The notes beneath the pieces are model-generated. The model did not search any database and had not been told where the DNA came from. It saw only the letters and a list, made by a program, of their open reading frames with translations. The translations under genes and the position numbers were made by a program. A stretch of 64,000 bases of DNA from GCA-2705445 sp002705445. Its GTDB lineage: Bacteria > Pseudomonadota > Gammaproteobacteria > Poriferisulfidales > GCA-002705445. The stretch lies in assembly GCA_045561235.1 (NCBI GenBank), contig JBJKYB010000002.1:806001-870000 (forward strand), given 5' to 3'. Position 1 is the stretch's first letter; every line of letters begins with the position of its first letter. This document shows, in pieces, positions 28,361 through 37,111 of this stretch.

Positions 28361-29241
28361 GTTGGTTTGAAAAACTTATGCCTTCTAAAATTAGAGTAGA
28401 TAGAGGTAAAAGTAAAAAAGTTATTCCAGAAGGTATTTGGGAAAAATGCCCAAGCTGCCAAACAGTTCTCTATAGAGAAGATATTATTCAAAATAAATAT
28501 GTTTGTTCTAACTGTGGTTATCATATGAGAATAAGTGCACGAGACAGATTGGATATGTTTCTTGATACAGAAAATAAAGAAGAATTATTTGCTAAATTAT
28601 CATCAAAGGATTTTTTAAAGTTTAAAGATAGTAAAAAATATAAAGATAGAATTTCTGAAGCTAAAAGCAAAACAAATGAGAATGATGCTTTGTTAGTGAT
28701 GCAAGGAAAAATAAATGGAATAGAGGTGGTAGCTGCCGCATTTGAATTCTCGTTTATGGGAGGCTCTATGGGTTCAGTCGTAGGAGAGAAATTTACAAGA
28801 GCAGCAAAAGTGTCTATTTCAAAAAAAATTCCGTTAATATGTTTCTCTGCTAGCGGTGGGGCAAGAATGCAAGAATCATTAGTATCTTTATTTCAGATGT
28901 CTAAAACCTCAAGCGCTATTTCCGATATGCGAAAAAATGCTATTCCATTTATTTCGGTCTTAACTGATCCAACAATGGGAGGAGTTTCCGCAAGTCTAGC
29001 AATGCTTGGTGATATCAATATCGCTGAACCTAAAGCTCTTATTGGTTTTGCGGGACCAAGGGTAATTGAACAAACCGTCAGAGAAACACTACCAGAAGGT
29101 TTTCAAAGAAGTGAGTTTTTGCTTGAGCACGGAGCAATAGATATGATTATTGACAGAAGGAATATGAAAGTCGAGATTACAAACTTAATTAAAATTTTAG
29201 TTAACAATCCTGCCGCGAAAGCAGATACATCTATAAATTAA
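28357..29241 (+). CDS. accD: Acetyl-CoA carboxylase carboxyltransferase subunit beta
   Basis: Beta subunit of the carboxyltransferase that makes malonyl-CoA for fatty acids. The N-terminal C4 zinc ribbon is visible as CPSCQTVLY and CSNCGYHMR. The crotonase-like carboxyltransferase domain follows with SASGGARMQE and DPTMGGVSASLAMLGD. The length of 294 residues is close to E. coli (304). accA is elsewhere. trpA-accD-folC is a conserved gammaproteobacterial order. Confidence 0.97.
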   Translation: MSWFEKLMPSKIRVDRGKSKKVIPEGIWEKCPSCQTVLYREDIIQNKYVCSNCGYHMRISARDRLDMFLDTENKEELFAKLSSKDFLKFKDSKKYKDRISEAKSKTNENDALLVMQGKINGIEVVAAAFEFSFMGGSMGSVVGEKFTRAAKVSISKKIPLICFSASGGARMQESLVSLFQMSKTSSAISDMRKNAIPFISVLTDPTMGGVSASLAMLGDINIAEPKALIGFAGPRVIEQTVRETLPEGFQRSEFLLEHGAIDMIIDRRNMKVEITNLIKILVNNPAAKADTSIN

Positions 29242-29254
29242 TTAATTATTAGAA

Positions 29255-30523
29255 TTGAAAAACTTTACTTTAGATGAGTGGATAGAATGGCAATGTAAAT
29301 TACATTCTACCAATATGGATTTTAATCTTACCAGAATTAAGGAAGTTGCCGATAAGTTAAATGTTTTAAAGACTAAATCGTTAGTTTTTACTGTTGCTGG
29401 AACTAATGGGAAAGGCTCTACAGTAGCAATATTAGAATCAATATTAATTGAAAACGGCTTTAATGTTGGATCATATACATCACCGCACCTTATAAATTTT
29501 AATGAAAGAATCAAAATAAATAAAATACATGCAAGCACAAAAGAAATTTGTGAAGCATTTGAGATTATTGAGGAATCTAGAGGAGATGTAACCCTAACTT
29601 TTTTTGAATTTAGCACATTAGCTGCTTTTATAGTTTTCAGCAAAAAAAAGCTTGATATTGTTATTTTAGAAGTTGGATTAGGTGGAAGACTTGATGCAGT
29701 AAATATAATTGATCCAGACGTTTCAATTATTACAAATATTGGTTTAGATCATACATCAATATTAGGAGATAATTTAGAAAAAATTGCATACGAAAAATCA
29801 GGAATTATGAGACAAGGAAAGAATACAGTCATTGGATATAAGAACCCTCATAATTCTATAATGCAAAATGCTAATGAAATAGGATCAATATTAAGCATTA
29901 TGGACGAGGATTTCTCATTTGAAGTAAATTCAAAAAACGACTGGACCTTTTCTAATTTAGATAATATTAAAATCAAATATAAGAATCCTGGATTAAATGG
30001 TGTTATTCAAATTAATAATGCTGCGACAGCAATACAGGCAATTCATTGCTGTAAAAAAATTTCTTTAGATAAAGAAAAAACCAATATAGGTTTAAGTAAA
30101 GCCCAAATTCTTGGTAGATTTCAAGTAGAAAATACATCGCCACTTACAATATTAGATATAGCACATAATGAGCAGAGTATAGAGATGTTAATAGAAAATT
30201 TAGAAAATTATTATCCTGAAAATAATTTTCATGCTGTTTTTGCCATTTTAAAAGATAAAGATGTAAATAAAATTTTGAACATGTTAAGGGGAAGGTTTAA
30301 GAGTTGGCATATATCAAATAGTGATAATGAGAGAGCATTACATGTAAATAAGCTTAAAAAAAATGATTTTTTCATTTTAGAAAAACCAAATGTATATGAT
30401 AGTATTGAGAATGCTTATTATGGAGCTAAAAAAAGTACTGTAAATAAAAATGATATTATAGTGGTTTTTGGGTCAAGCTACACAATTTCGCCTATAATAA
30501 ATAAAATAATAAACAATGAATGA
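29255..30523 (+). CDS. folC: Bifunctional folylpolyglutamate/dihydrofolate synthase
   Basis: Mur-ligase-type enzyme that adds glutamate to dihydropteroate and tetrahydrofolate. The P-loop is AGTNGKGSTVAIL, followed by YTSPHLINFNERIKIN and the central EVGLGGRLDAVNIIDPD block; the C-terminal domain has LDIAHNEQSIEML. The start is TTG at 29255, 13 bp after accD, because no ATG precedes the conserved LDEWIEWQ segment. The 422 residues are standard. It overlaps the next gene by 8 bp. Confidence 0.95.
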   Translation: MKNFTLDEWIEWQCKLHSTNMDFNLTRIKEVADKLNVLKTKSLVFTVAGTNGKGSTVAILESILIENGFNVGSYTSPHLINFNERIKINKIHASTKEICEAFEIIEESRGDVTLTFFEFSTLAAFIVFSKKKLDIVILEVGLGGRLDAVNIIDPDVSIITNIGLDHTSILGDNLEKIAYEKSGIMRQGKNTVIGYKNPHNSIMQNANEIGSILSIMDEDFSFEVNSKNDWTFSNLDNIKIKYKNPGLNGVIQINNAATAIQAIHCCKKISLDKEKTNIGLSKAQILGRFQVENTSPLTILDIAHNEQSIEMLIENLENYYPENNFHAVFAILKDKDVNKILNMLRGRFKSWHISNSDNERALHVNKLKKNDFFILEKPNVYDSIENAYYGAKKSTVNKNDIIVVFGSSYTISPIINKIINNE

Positions 30524-31040
30524 AAACTTAAAAAATAGAATTGTGGGGGCGGCAATAATAATTGCATTAGCAGTTATAATAATACCAATGCTATTTCAAG
30601 GAACTGGGCAAAAAGCTCTAAAATTTAAAGAAATAAAAAATCAAGAAGAAATTGTATTTAAATATTCAGAAGAAGTAGAAGAGTTATATCAAGACAAATC
30701 TCTTAATATTAAGACAATAAAAAATAATTTAGATACTAAAATTATTAACTATAAGGATTTAAAAAATAAGAAAGATAATAAATTTAGCACAAAAAAATGG
30801 ATAATTAAAGTTGGATCATATTCAAAAAAATTAAACGCAGAAAAACAAATTCAGAATCTTTCAGACAAAAAACACCAGTCATTTATAATAAAATCAGAAA
30901 AAGACAATAAAATTTTTTATTCTGTCAATATTGGTCCCTTCTTTTCTGTTGAAGATGTTAAAAAAAACTATTCAAATCTTATAAAAGACAAAAATTATAG
31001 TAATGCTTATATTTTAGAAAGTAATTTAAATAGTAAATAG
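30516..31040 (+). CDS. dedD: DedD-like SPOR domain membrane protein
   Basis: Single-pass inner-membrane protein of the divisome. Residues 9-28 form the membrane anchor (IVGAAIIIALAVIIIPMLF). A lysine-rich linker follows, and a C-terminal SPOR domain (about residues 98-172; WIIKVGSYSKKLNAEKQ and FYSVNIGPF) should bind denuded septal peptidoglycan. The position between folC and cvpA is the E. coli dedD position. The 174 residues are shorter than E. coli DedD (220), mainly in the linker. Confidence 0.88.
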   Translation: MNENLKNRIVGAAIIIALAVIIIPMLFQGTGQKALKFKEIKNQEEIVFKYSEEVEELYQDKSLNIKTIKNNLDTKIINYKDLKNKKDNKFSTKKWIIKVGSYSKKLNAEKQIQNLSDKKHQSFIIKSEKDNKIFYSVNIGPFFSVEDVKKNYSNLIKDKNYSNAYILESNLNSK

Positions 31041-31059
31041 TATTTATGAAATATTCTAT

Positions 31060-31551
31060 ATGTTGGATCTATTAATAATATTTATACTTTTGATAACATC
31101 TGTAATAGGATTTTTTAGAGGTTTTAATAAAGAAGTAAGAAACTTAATATCTCTTATAACTTTCGCCATAATTTACTATTTTTTTATTGAGAATTTTAAT
31201 GTATTTATTCAAGGTTTAATTAGTATCCCTCAAAATTTTTATCCAAACTATTCATATCTAATAATTAGCATACTAATAATATATATTTTCTCGGTTTTAA
31301 TAGTTTATTTTACAACTAATTTTTTGTTTGGTTTTTTATTTTTATCTAAAAATATATTACCTAATAAATTCTTAGGAATTTTTATGGGTTTTTTTAAAGG
31401 ATTTGCTTTTATTATAATACTTTTTCTTTTGCTTAATCATTATAGTTTATTAGAGTATTTTATTAATTTTGATAAAAATTCATTGTTTCTAGATTATTTT
31501 TTAGAATATGGTGTACAATTACCTTATGTGTGGAATCATTGGAATAGTTGA
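31060..31551 (+). CDS. cvpA: CvpA family inner-membrane protein
   Basis: Membrane protein with four hydrophobic segments (about residues 1-17, 26-44, 62-92 and 102-125) and the family opening LDLLIIFILLITSVIGFFRGFNKE. In E. coli it is needed for colicin V production and is linked to envelope integrity; the precise role is unknown. ATG at 31060 is the start. Its last 26 bases overlap purF, the usual cvpA-purF pair. Confidence 0.88.
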   Translation: MLDLLIIFILLITSVIGFFRGFNKEVRNLISLITFAIIYYFFIENFNVFIQGLISIPQNFYPNYSYLIISILIIYIFSVLIVYFTTNFLFGFLFLSKNILPNKFLGIFMGFFKGFAFIIILFLLLNHYSLLEYFINFDKNSLFLDYFLEYGVQLPYVWNHWNS

Positions 31552-32978
31552 CGACAGCTTTGTTAATCAGAGCTTATTTGATGGACTTACGGTTCTTCAA
31601 CACCGTGGCCAGGATTCAGCTGGAATAGCTACATGTCATAATAATAATTTGTATCAAAAAAAAGCTAAAGGGCTCGTTAATGATATTTTTGATGTCAATG
31701 ATATGCTTGATCTCAAAGGTAATTTAGGTATTGGACATGTCCGTTATCCTACTGCAGGAAGCCATGGAACGGATGAAGCACAACCTTTTTATGTAAACTC
31801 CCCATATGGGATTGCTTTAGCACATAATGGAAATCTAGATAATTCAGAATCTCTTAGAGAAGAGCTTTTGATAAATGACAGAAGACATATTCATACACAA
31901 TCAGACACAGAAGTTCTTTTAAATATTTTTGCTCATGAACTGCTTAATGTAAATTCATCATCGTTTAAAGTTTCAGATATCTTTAAGGCAATAAATGGAG
32001 TTCATAATAGATGTTCTGGTGCATATGCTGTTGTAGCCTTAATTGCAGGTTATGGTTTAGTTGCTTTTAGAGATATTCATGGTATTCGACCTTTAATCTT
32101 AGGAAAAAAAAAGAGCTCTTTAGGATATAGTTATATAGTTTCATCAGAAAGTGTTGCATTAGATTTATTAGGATACGAGACTGTAAGAGACTTAGAACCT
32201 GGAGAAGCAGTTTTTATTGATGTCAACGGAAAAATTTATGAGTCCTTATATTCTAAAGGTCTAGATCTGAGCCCATGTATATTTGAATATGTATATTTTT
32301 CTAGACCAGATTCTATAATTGATGGCGTTAACGTTCAGGAAGCTAGAATGAGAATGGGCAAGCAGCTGGCAAATAAAATTTTAAGGGAGTGGGCTGACAA
32401 TGATATCGATGTGATTATTCCAATCCCTGACACTAGTAGGACCGCAGCTTTAGAAATGGCAATAAGATTAAATAAAAATTATAGGGAAGGTTTAATTAAA
32501 GAATAGATATATAGGAAGAACTTTTATAATGCAAGGTCAGGCTGTAAGAAAAAAATCTGTTAGACATAAATTAAATCCTCTTGTATCTGAGTTCAAAGAT
32601 AAAAATGTACTTTTGGTTGACGACTCTATAGTGAGAGGCACAACATCGAAGGAGATTGTTCAGATGGCCAGGGACTCTGGTGCAAAAAAAGTATATTTTG
32701 CCTCTGCGTCACCACCAATAAGATTTCCAAATATATATGGAATAGATATGCCTAGCAGAAAAGATTTAATTGCTAACGAAAAGAGCACAGCCGAAGTTTG
32801 TGAGGCAATAGGCGCGGATAAATTAATTTACCAAGATCTTGAAGATCTGGTATACGCAGTACAAGCTGGTAATGAAGACATAAAAAAATTTGAGACATCA
32901 GTTTTTACTGGAGAATATTTGACTGATGTTGGCGATAAATACTTTCAAGATTTAGAAAAGAAAAGACACTCCACATAA
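31526..32978 (+). pseudogene. purF: Amidophosphoribosyltransferase, interrupted by one frameshift
   Basis: First committed enzyme of purine synthesis. ATG 31526 gives MCGIIGIV, so that Cys becomes the N-terminal nucleophile after Met removal; an ORF start at 31508 would bury it and is rejected. The glutaminase half (HRGQDSAGIA, HNGNL) runs to 32506. The PRPP-binding half (VLLVDDSIVRGTT) is in another frame from about 32500 on. Removing one A from the AAA at 32498-32500 restores the expected REGLIKNRYIGRTFIM junction exactly. Everything else is intact, so a base-calling or assembly error is more likely than a dead gene. Other frame-broken genes follow directly. Confidence 0.93.
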
Positions 32979-33013
32979 TTATTTATACTCATCAATGTAT
33001 TTTTAATTTAAAA

Positions 33014-33550
33014 ATGAAAGATATAAAGGTCAATACACTCAAGATACACTGATAAGAATATCAATGATAATTATCTAATTACTGTAGATATAAATAAACA
33101 GACACTTACTTTATTTGAAGATTTTAAAATTGTTAAACAATATAAAGTGTCAACGTCTAAGTTTGGAGAAGGTCACGAGGCTGGAAGTAATAAAACCCCT
33201 TTGGGCGCGCATTATATAAAGGATTATATTGGGAATAATGCAGAAATTTTCACAGTTTTTGAAAATAGAGTTGAAACTAAAACTTCTAACAGAAGTAATT
33301 AAAGATCAAAAATCTGGTAATCAGGATATTATTTGCTACCAGAATTCTCTGGCTTTCTGGTTTAGAAGTCGGTAAAAATATAGGTGGCAATATAGATAGT
33401 TATTCTAGATATATTTATATTCACGGAACCAATGAAGAGGGGTTGTTAGGCAAAAAAGCCTCACATGGATGCATTCGGATGTCTAATAGTGATATTATAG
33501 AATTATGTAACAAGGAAATTTGTAAATCTATTGTCTACATTACAAAATAA
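33014..33550 (+). pseudogene. L,D-transpeptidase (YkuD fold), frame-broken
   Basis: No single frame spans it, but pieces in three frames read as one YkuD-family protein. First comes NYLITVDINKQTLTLFED...YKVSTSKFGEG...NKTPLGAHYIKDYIG, with a start probably near the ATG at 33014. A short second frame follows around 33300-33340. From 33341 a third frame reads RILWLSGLE...YIYIHGTNEEG, then SHGCIRMSNSDIIEL with the catalytic Cys motif SHGCIRM. Such enzymes make 3-3 peptidoglycan crosslinks or attach lipoprotein; no clear signal peptide is seen, possibly because the 5' part is also garbled. At least two indels are needed. The retained motifs argue for sequencing error. Confidence 0.8.
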
Positions 33551-33559
33551 AAAAAAATA

Positions 33560-34785
33560 ATGAGCGATAAAAATAATTTAATCGAAATCTTCTTAGCAGG
33601 TGCATTGACAGAGTCCTTGGATATAATGCAGTCAAAAAACATTTGGATGAAAATCCAATATCTGGGAACTTAAATCTTATTTCTATTGGTAAAGCTGGGA
33701 GCTCAATGGCTCTTGCTGCACTGGAGCATCCCAGTGTCAAAATAAAATCTGGACTGAGTAATTACTAAAAGAAAGCATTTGGAGATGGCGCTAGATAAGT
33801 ATGCAAATATTGAATGCTTTGAGTCTGATCACCCAACGCCATCATCCACAAGTTTAGATTGTGGAGTAAAGTTAATAAATTTTATTAATTCAAAAAAATT
33901 AGACGATGAATTTTTATTTCTTATTTCTGGAGGAGGATCTAGTCTAGTAGAGCATATTATAGATGGTTTCAGCCTCAGTGAATTAATGAAGATCACTGAC
34001 GCGTTATTATCTAGGGGTTACAGTATTAACGATATTAATGCCATAAGAAAACATTTTTCGCAAATCAAAGGTGGTAAATTAGCTAGTTTTCTTAAAAATA
34101 GAAAAACCACCGTACTTACGATATCAGATGTTCCTTATGATGACCCAAAAATAATAGCCTCAGGTCCTCTATCATATGATGATGTAGAAATAAATTTAGA
34201 TAATTACGAAGATGATATTACTAGTAAGATAAAATCGGTAAAGCCAATAAAGTGTCCAGATATCAATCAGTTTTCTAATATCGACACGCATATAATAGCT
34301 AAACTCGATGACGCAAAATCTGCTTGCAAATCCCATGGAGAAAAACTTAATTACGCTACATTTCTTAACGAAGATTTTATAGAGGGTGATGTAAATAGTT
34401 TGGCCAACTATTTTTCTGATTACCTAGAGAATTGCGAGAAAGGCCTTCACATTTGGGGGGGAGAGAGCTCAGTTAATCTTCCTGAAAAAGCTGGAAGAGG
34501 AGGAAGAAACCAGCAACTTGCTTTACTAATGGCTGAAAAAATTAGAAATCAAGAATATTGTTTTTCTTTCTGCTGGCACAGATGGAACAGATGGCCCAAC
34601 AAATGATGCTGGAGGTATTGTCGATGGAAATACAATAAATAATGGTGGTTTAAGCAATCTAGATCATAGAAAATATCTTGAACACGCAGATTCTGGAAAT
34701 TATCACGAAAAAACTGAAATCTTTGGTTACAACCGGTCCAACTGGAACCAATGTGATGGACTTAATTCTCGCAATAAAAAAATAG
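33560..34785 (+). pseudogene. Glycerate 2-kinase (MOFRL/GckA-TtuD family), frame-broken
   Basis: Phosphorylates D-glycerate. Pieces in order: MSDKNNLIEIFLAG from ATG 33560; YNAVKKHLDENPISG and GKAGSSMALAALEH in a second frame; EMALDKYANIECFESDHPTP, LISGGGSSLVE, AIRKHFSQIKGGKLA, SDVPYDDPKIIASGP and GGRNQQLALLMA in a third (33779-34555); then LSAGTDGTDGPTNDAGGI; then VTTGPTGTNVMDLILAIKK ending at 34785. Four single-base shifts explain it: a missing A near 33604, an extra A near 33757, and shifts near 34556 and 34710. Repaired, it is about 408 residues, the family length. All signature motifs survive. The 97-nt start portion lies 10 bp after the L,D-transpeptidase stop. Confidence 0.85.
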
Positions 34786-34798
34786 TTAAAGATCTTTT

Positions 34799-35524
34799 CT
34801 AAACATCAAACAAACTTATTTTGTTATTTTTAAAGATAATATAGCTTGGAGCATTGTGCCAATCACCCAAAACATATCTAGTATAATTAGTGCCATTATT
34901 ATCGAGTTTTATGGATACTTTTTCTGTGAGTATGGCCATGTATAATGATATCTAGCCCCAAATCTTTCGTAAAAATTTAAAACCTCTTCTTCATTTACAT
35001 CCATAATATTCTCTGGCTTTTGCGACGTAATTTTTTTGCTTTTTCCTCTTAAATATGAAGCAATTTTAATTTTTATATTGTTACTAAGTGAATTAAATAT
35101 TTTTAAGGTTAATTTATTTCTTATAAATCTTCTGAATTTTTGATAATCAACATCATCCGTACAAAGAAGATCACCATGTGTAATCAAAACTTTTTGTTTC
35201 ATTTAAATTTAAAATATAGTTTTCCGGAAGAATTTGAATATTTGTTACTTTTGTAAATTTCTTTCCAACCAAAAAATCTCTATTACCGTGCATCAAAAAT
35301 ATTTTTGTTCCATTTTCGGATATTTTTTTTAACGTGGATATTATCAAATTGTTTTGTATGATGTCATGTACTTATCATCTATCCAAAATTCAAATAAATC
35401 TCCAAGAATATATAGCTCTTTCATATCTGAGCTCTTATTATCTCATGAATTCTATAAATTTTTTTGTTACTTTTGAGTTATTTGGATCTAAATGTATGTC
35501 TGAGATAAAATAAATACTTTTCAT
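34799..35524 (-). pseudogene. lpxH: UDP-2,3-diacylglucosamine diphosphatase LpxH, frame-broken
   Basis: Lipid A pathway metallophosphoesterase. Read on the minus strand from ATG at 35524, pieces in changing frames give MKSIYFISDIHLDP (metal motif I), LYILGDLFEFWIDD (motif II), KIFLMHGNRDFLVG (motif III), LITHGDLLCTDDVDYQKFRR, IIIHGHTHRK (motif V) and TRYVLGDWHNAPSYI near the C-terminus, with a stop at 34801-34799. The 726 bp total equals a normal 240-residue LpxH. At least five single-base shifts are required. lpxH next to a peptidyl-prolyl isomerase gene is the Pseudomonas order. An essential-pathway gene with every catalytic motif intact is unlikely to be truly dead. Confidence 0.87.
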
Positions 35525-35546
35525 TTTTTACTTTTCAATTATTATC

Positions 35547-36108
35547 TCATTCAATAATTATTGGATCGTCTGGAACATCCTGATGGGGGCCATAACTTCC
35601 AGTACTTACTTTTGCTATCTCGTCTACTACCTCAATACCTTCTATTACTTTGCCAAATACACAGTAACCCCAGCCCTGGATCGTCTCACTCTTAAAATCT
35701 AAAAATTTGTTGTCTTTGAGGTTTATAAAAAATTGAGCGCTTGCAGAATGCGGATCATTTGTCCTGGCCATTGCAATCGTCCCTCTTTCGTTACTAATCA
35801 TATTATTAGCTTCATTCTTAATTGGCTGCATGGTTTCTTTCTGTTGCATATCTTTGGTAAAACCACCTCCTTGAATCATGAAATCTTTTATGACTCTATG
35901 AAATATCGTATTACTAAAATAGCCTGATTCAATGTATTCCTTGAAATTTTCTGATGTTTTGGGTGCTTTATCATCAAATAATTCTAATTTGATATTACCC
36001 GATGTTGTCTTAATAACAATTATTGTATTTGTTGTCATTTCTGCATTTACTCCAATGTTTATAAAAATTGATAAGATTATAACTAGATATTTGGTAAAGT
36101 TTTTTCAT
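35547..36108 (-). CDS. ppiA: Cyclophilin-type peptidyl-prolyl isomerase, probably exported (signal peptide frame-shifted)
   Basis: Cyclophilin (FHRVIKDFMIQGGGF, SAQFFINLKDN, VFGKVIEG). The uninterrupted frame begins at ATG 36038 (MTTNTIIVIKTTSGNI, 163 residues) and would be cytoplasmic PpiB-like. Directly upstream in the same frame the DNA encodes FTKYLVIILSIFINIGVNAE, a good signal peptide with an A-x-A-like end, but the ATG for it at 36106-36108 is out of frame by one base because of a run of six A (36100-36105 as T on the plus strand). With five A it reads MKNFTKYLV. I therefore think it is a periplasmic PpiA-type enzyme and that the shift belongs to the neighbouring error cluster. The cytoplasmic alternative remains possible. 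Confidence 0.8.
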
Positions 36109-36201
36109 ATCAAAAATAATTAGTATCCTTGTATGTCTATTTTTTTTGCTTAGAATACCATTCATCTAGAAAAATATCATGTTGATTAACTAAATATATT
36201 A

Positions 36202-36231
36202 GTGAAGTTATTCTCTTTTTTCTCGTATAAT
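36202..36231 (+). promoter_or_regulatory. Sigma-70-like promoter of the tRNA Pro-Arg-His cluster
   Basis: A perfect TATAAT is at 36226-36231 and GTGAAG 18 bases upstream is a fair -35. The -10 ends 11 bases before tRNA-Pro, followed by a G-rich stretch, which is a sensible layout for a stable-RNA promoter. Confidence 0.5.
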
Positions 36232-36242
36232 GTAAGGGTAAT

Positions 36243-36319
36243 CGGGGTATAGCGCAGTCTGGTAGCGCGCCTGCTTTGGGAGCAGGATGTCGGGGGTTCA
36301 AATCCCTCTACCCCGACCA
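36243..36319 (+). tRNA. tRNA-Pro (TGG)
   Basis: Cloverleaf of 77 nt with encoded CCA. The acceptor CGGGGTA pairs with TACCCCG, the anticodon loop CTTTGGGAG gives TGG, and the T arm GGGGGTTCAAATCCCTC is complete. It is first of three closely spaced tRNA genes. Confidence 0.97.
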
Positions 36320-36324
36320 TTGAT

Positions 36325-36401
36325 GCGCCTGTAGCTCATTTGGATAGAGCATCGGATTTCTAATCCGAGGGTAGTAGGTTCGAATCCTACCAGGCGCGCC
36401 A
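36325..36401 (+). tRNA. tRNA-Arg (TCT)
   Basis: Cloverleaf of 77 nt with encoded CCA. The acceptor GCGCCTG pairs with CAGGCGC, the anticodon loop ATTTCTAAT gives TCT, and the T loop is GTTCGAATC. It lies 5 nt after tRNA-Pro. Confidence 0.97.
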
Positions 36402-36406
36402 TATAT

Positions 36407-36483
36407 GGCGGGAGTAGCTCAGTTGGTAGAGCGCTGGTTTGTGGTACCGGTTGTCGCGGGTTCGATCCCCGTCTCTCGCCCCA
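36407..36483 (+). tRNA. tRNA-His (GTG)
   Basis: Cloverleaf of 77 nt including an encoded G(-1) opposite C73, the tRNA-His identity element, and CCA. The acceptor GCGGGAG pairs with CTCTCGC (one G-T pair). The anticodon loop TTTGTGGTA gives GTG. Confidence 0.97.
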
Positions 36484-36568
36484 CTTATAAAAAATTTGGT
36501 TTTTGAACAGGTTAAATTAGATATAAATTTATATTAATATTATTTCAGAAAATAATCAGGAATACATT

Positions 36569-36964
36569 ATGGAACTTCTAATTAAAATAATTCCAGCTTT
36601 AGTTTTAGGGTCAATGCTATTTTTCTCTATTGCAATAGCCCCAAAAATTTTCACAGTTCTTCCAAGTGAAGAAGCAGGAAAGTTTGTACGCTCAATATTT
36701 CCTGTATATTATATGTTTAATGGTTTGCAATATTTGGTCTTAACCACCTTAATGCTTTATACTGGAAAATCAGGAAATATTCTTTATATATCGTCTTTAA
36801 TATTTTTTTTATTTATTGTTAGCAATTACTTTTTAATGCCACAAATAAATAAATCTAGAGATGTTGATAATCAAAAAAAGTTTAAAATACTCCACTTTTT
36901 ATCTGTAGTTATTAATTTTTTAATCATAGTATTTTCAATATTATTATTACTTTTAATCCATTGA
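36569..36964 (+). CDS. DUF4149-like membrane protein
   Basis: Small inner-membrane protein of 131 residues with four hydrophobic segments (about residues 4-26, 43-64, 70-90 and 106-130). The second half of TM1 plus IAIAPKIFTVLP and the final NxKxxFKxLHxxSVxIN-like segment (QKKFKILHFLSVVINFL) resemble DUF4149/TMEM205-type proteins. The function is unknown. It has its own short upstream region (85 bp after tRNA-His) with ATTATGG at the start codon. The gene order tRNA-DUF4149-copper protein may be accidental. Confidence 0.65.
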   Translation: MELLIKIIPALVLGSMLFFSIAIAPKIFTVLPSEEAGKFVRSIFPVYYMFNGLQYLVLTTLMLYTGKSGNILYISSLIFFLFIVSNYFLMPQINKSRDVDNQKKFKILHFLSVVINFLIIVFSILLLLLIH

Positions 36965-36999
36965 GTAAAATAACTAGTTTTTTTTATATTTATATTTAT

Positions 37000-37019
37000 G
37001 CAACAGATAATATTGTTGC
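37000..37019. promoter_or_regulatory. 20-bp inverted repeat upstream of the copper-chaperone fusion gene
   Basis: GCAACA and TGTTGC form 6-bp arms around an AT-rich 8-bp centre. It lies 36 bp past the DUF4149-like stop and 92 bp before the fusion-gene start. It has no T-run, so it suits an operator better than a terminator. It does not match a copper-regulator box I know. Confidence 0.3.
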
Positions 37020-37041
37020 CTTAGAGAAAGATAATGGTTTT

Positions 37042-37065
37042 ACTATCAAATTTTGATAGTTTTTA
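37042..37065 (+). terminator. Perfect 9-bp dyad followed by T-run (terminator or operator)
   Basis: ACTATCAAA and TTTGATAGT are exact inverted complements around one T, followed by TTTT. As RNA it gives an 8-bp stem with a 3-nt loop and a U-run, so it may end the DUF4149-like transcript. The weak A/U stem and its place 47 bp before a probably regulated gene also allow an operator. Confidence 0.4.
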
Positions 37066-37111
37066 ATACAAAAAATTCTTTTAAAATATAAAAAAAATAG
37101 GGGATCAATAA

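Noticed and set aside
31526..32978. purF as two separate genes (glutaminase and phosphoribosyltransferase)
   Set aside because: The break falls inside a conserved junction that is restored exactly by removing one A, and several neighbouring genes have similar breaks. A natural split would not cut there.
33540..33740. Minus-strand ORF of 66 codons
   Set aside because: It lies antisense to the frame-broken glycerate kinase, whose plus-strand pieces match the family clearly.
34909..35202. Independent 97-residue protein
   Set aside because: It is the middle portion of lpxH in one of its frames, flanked on both sides by the remaining LpxH motifs in other frames.
36243..36483. tRNA cluster as an integration site for a mobile element
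   Set aside because: No integrase, direct repeat of a tRNA 3' end or foreign cargo is visible beside it. xerD at 11978 is the housekeeping dimer-resolution enzyme.
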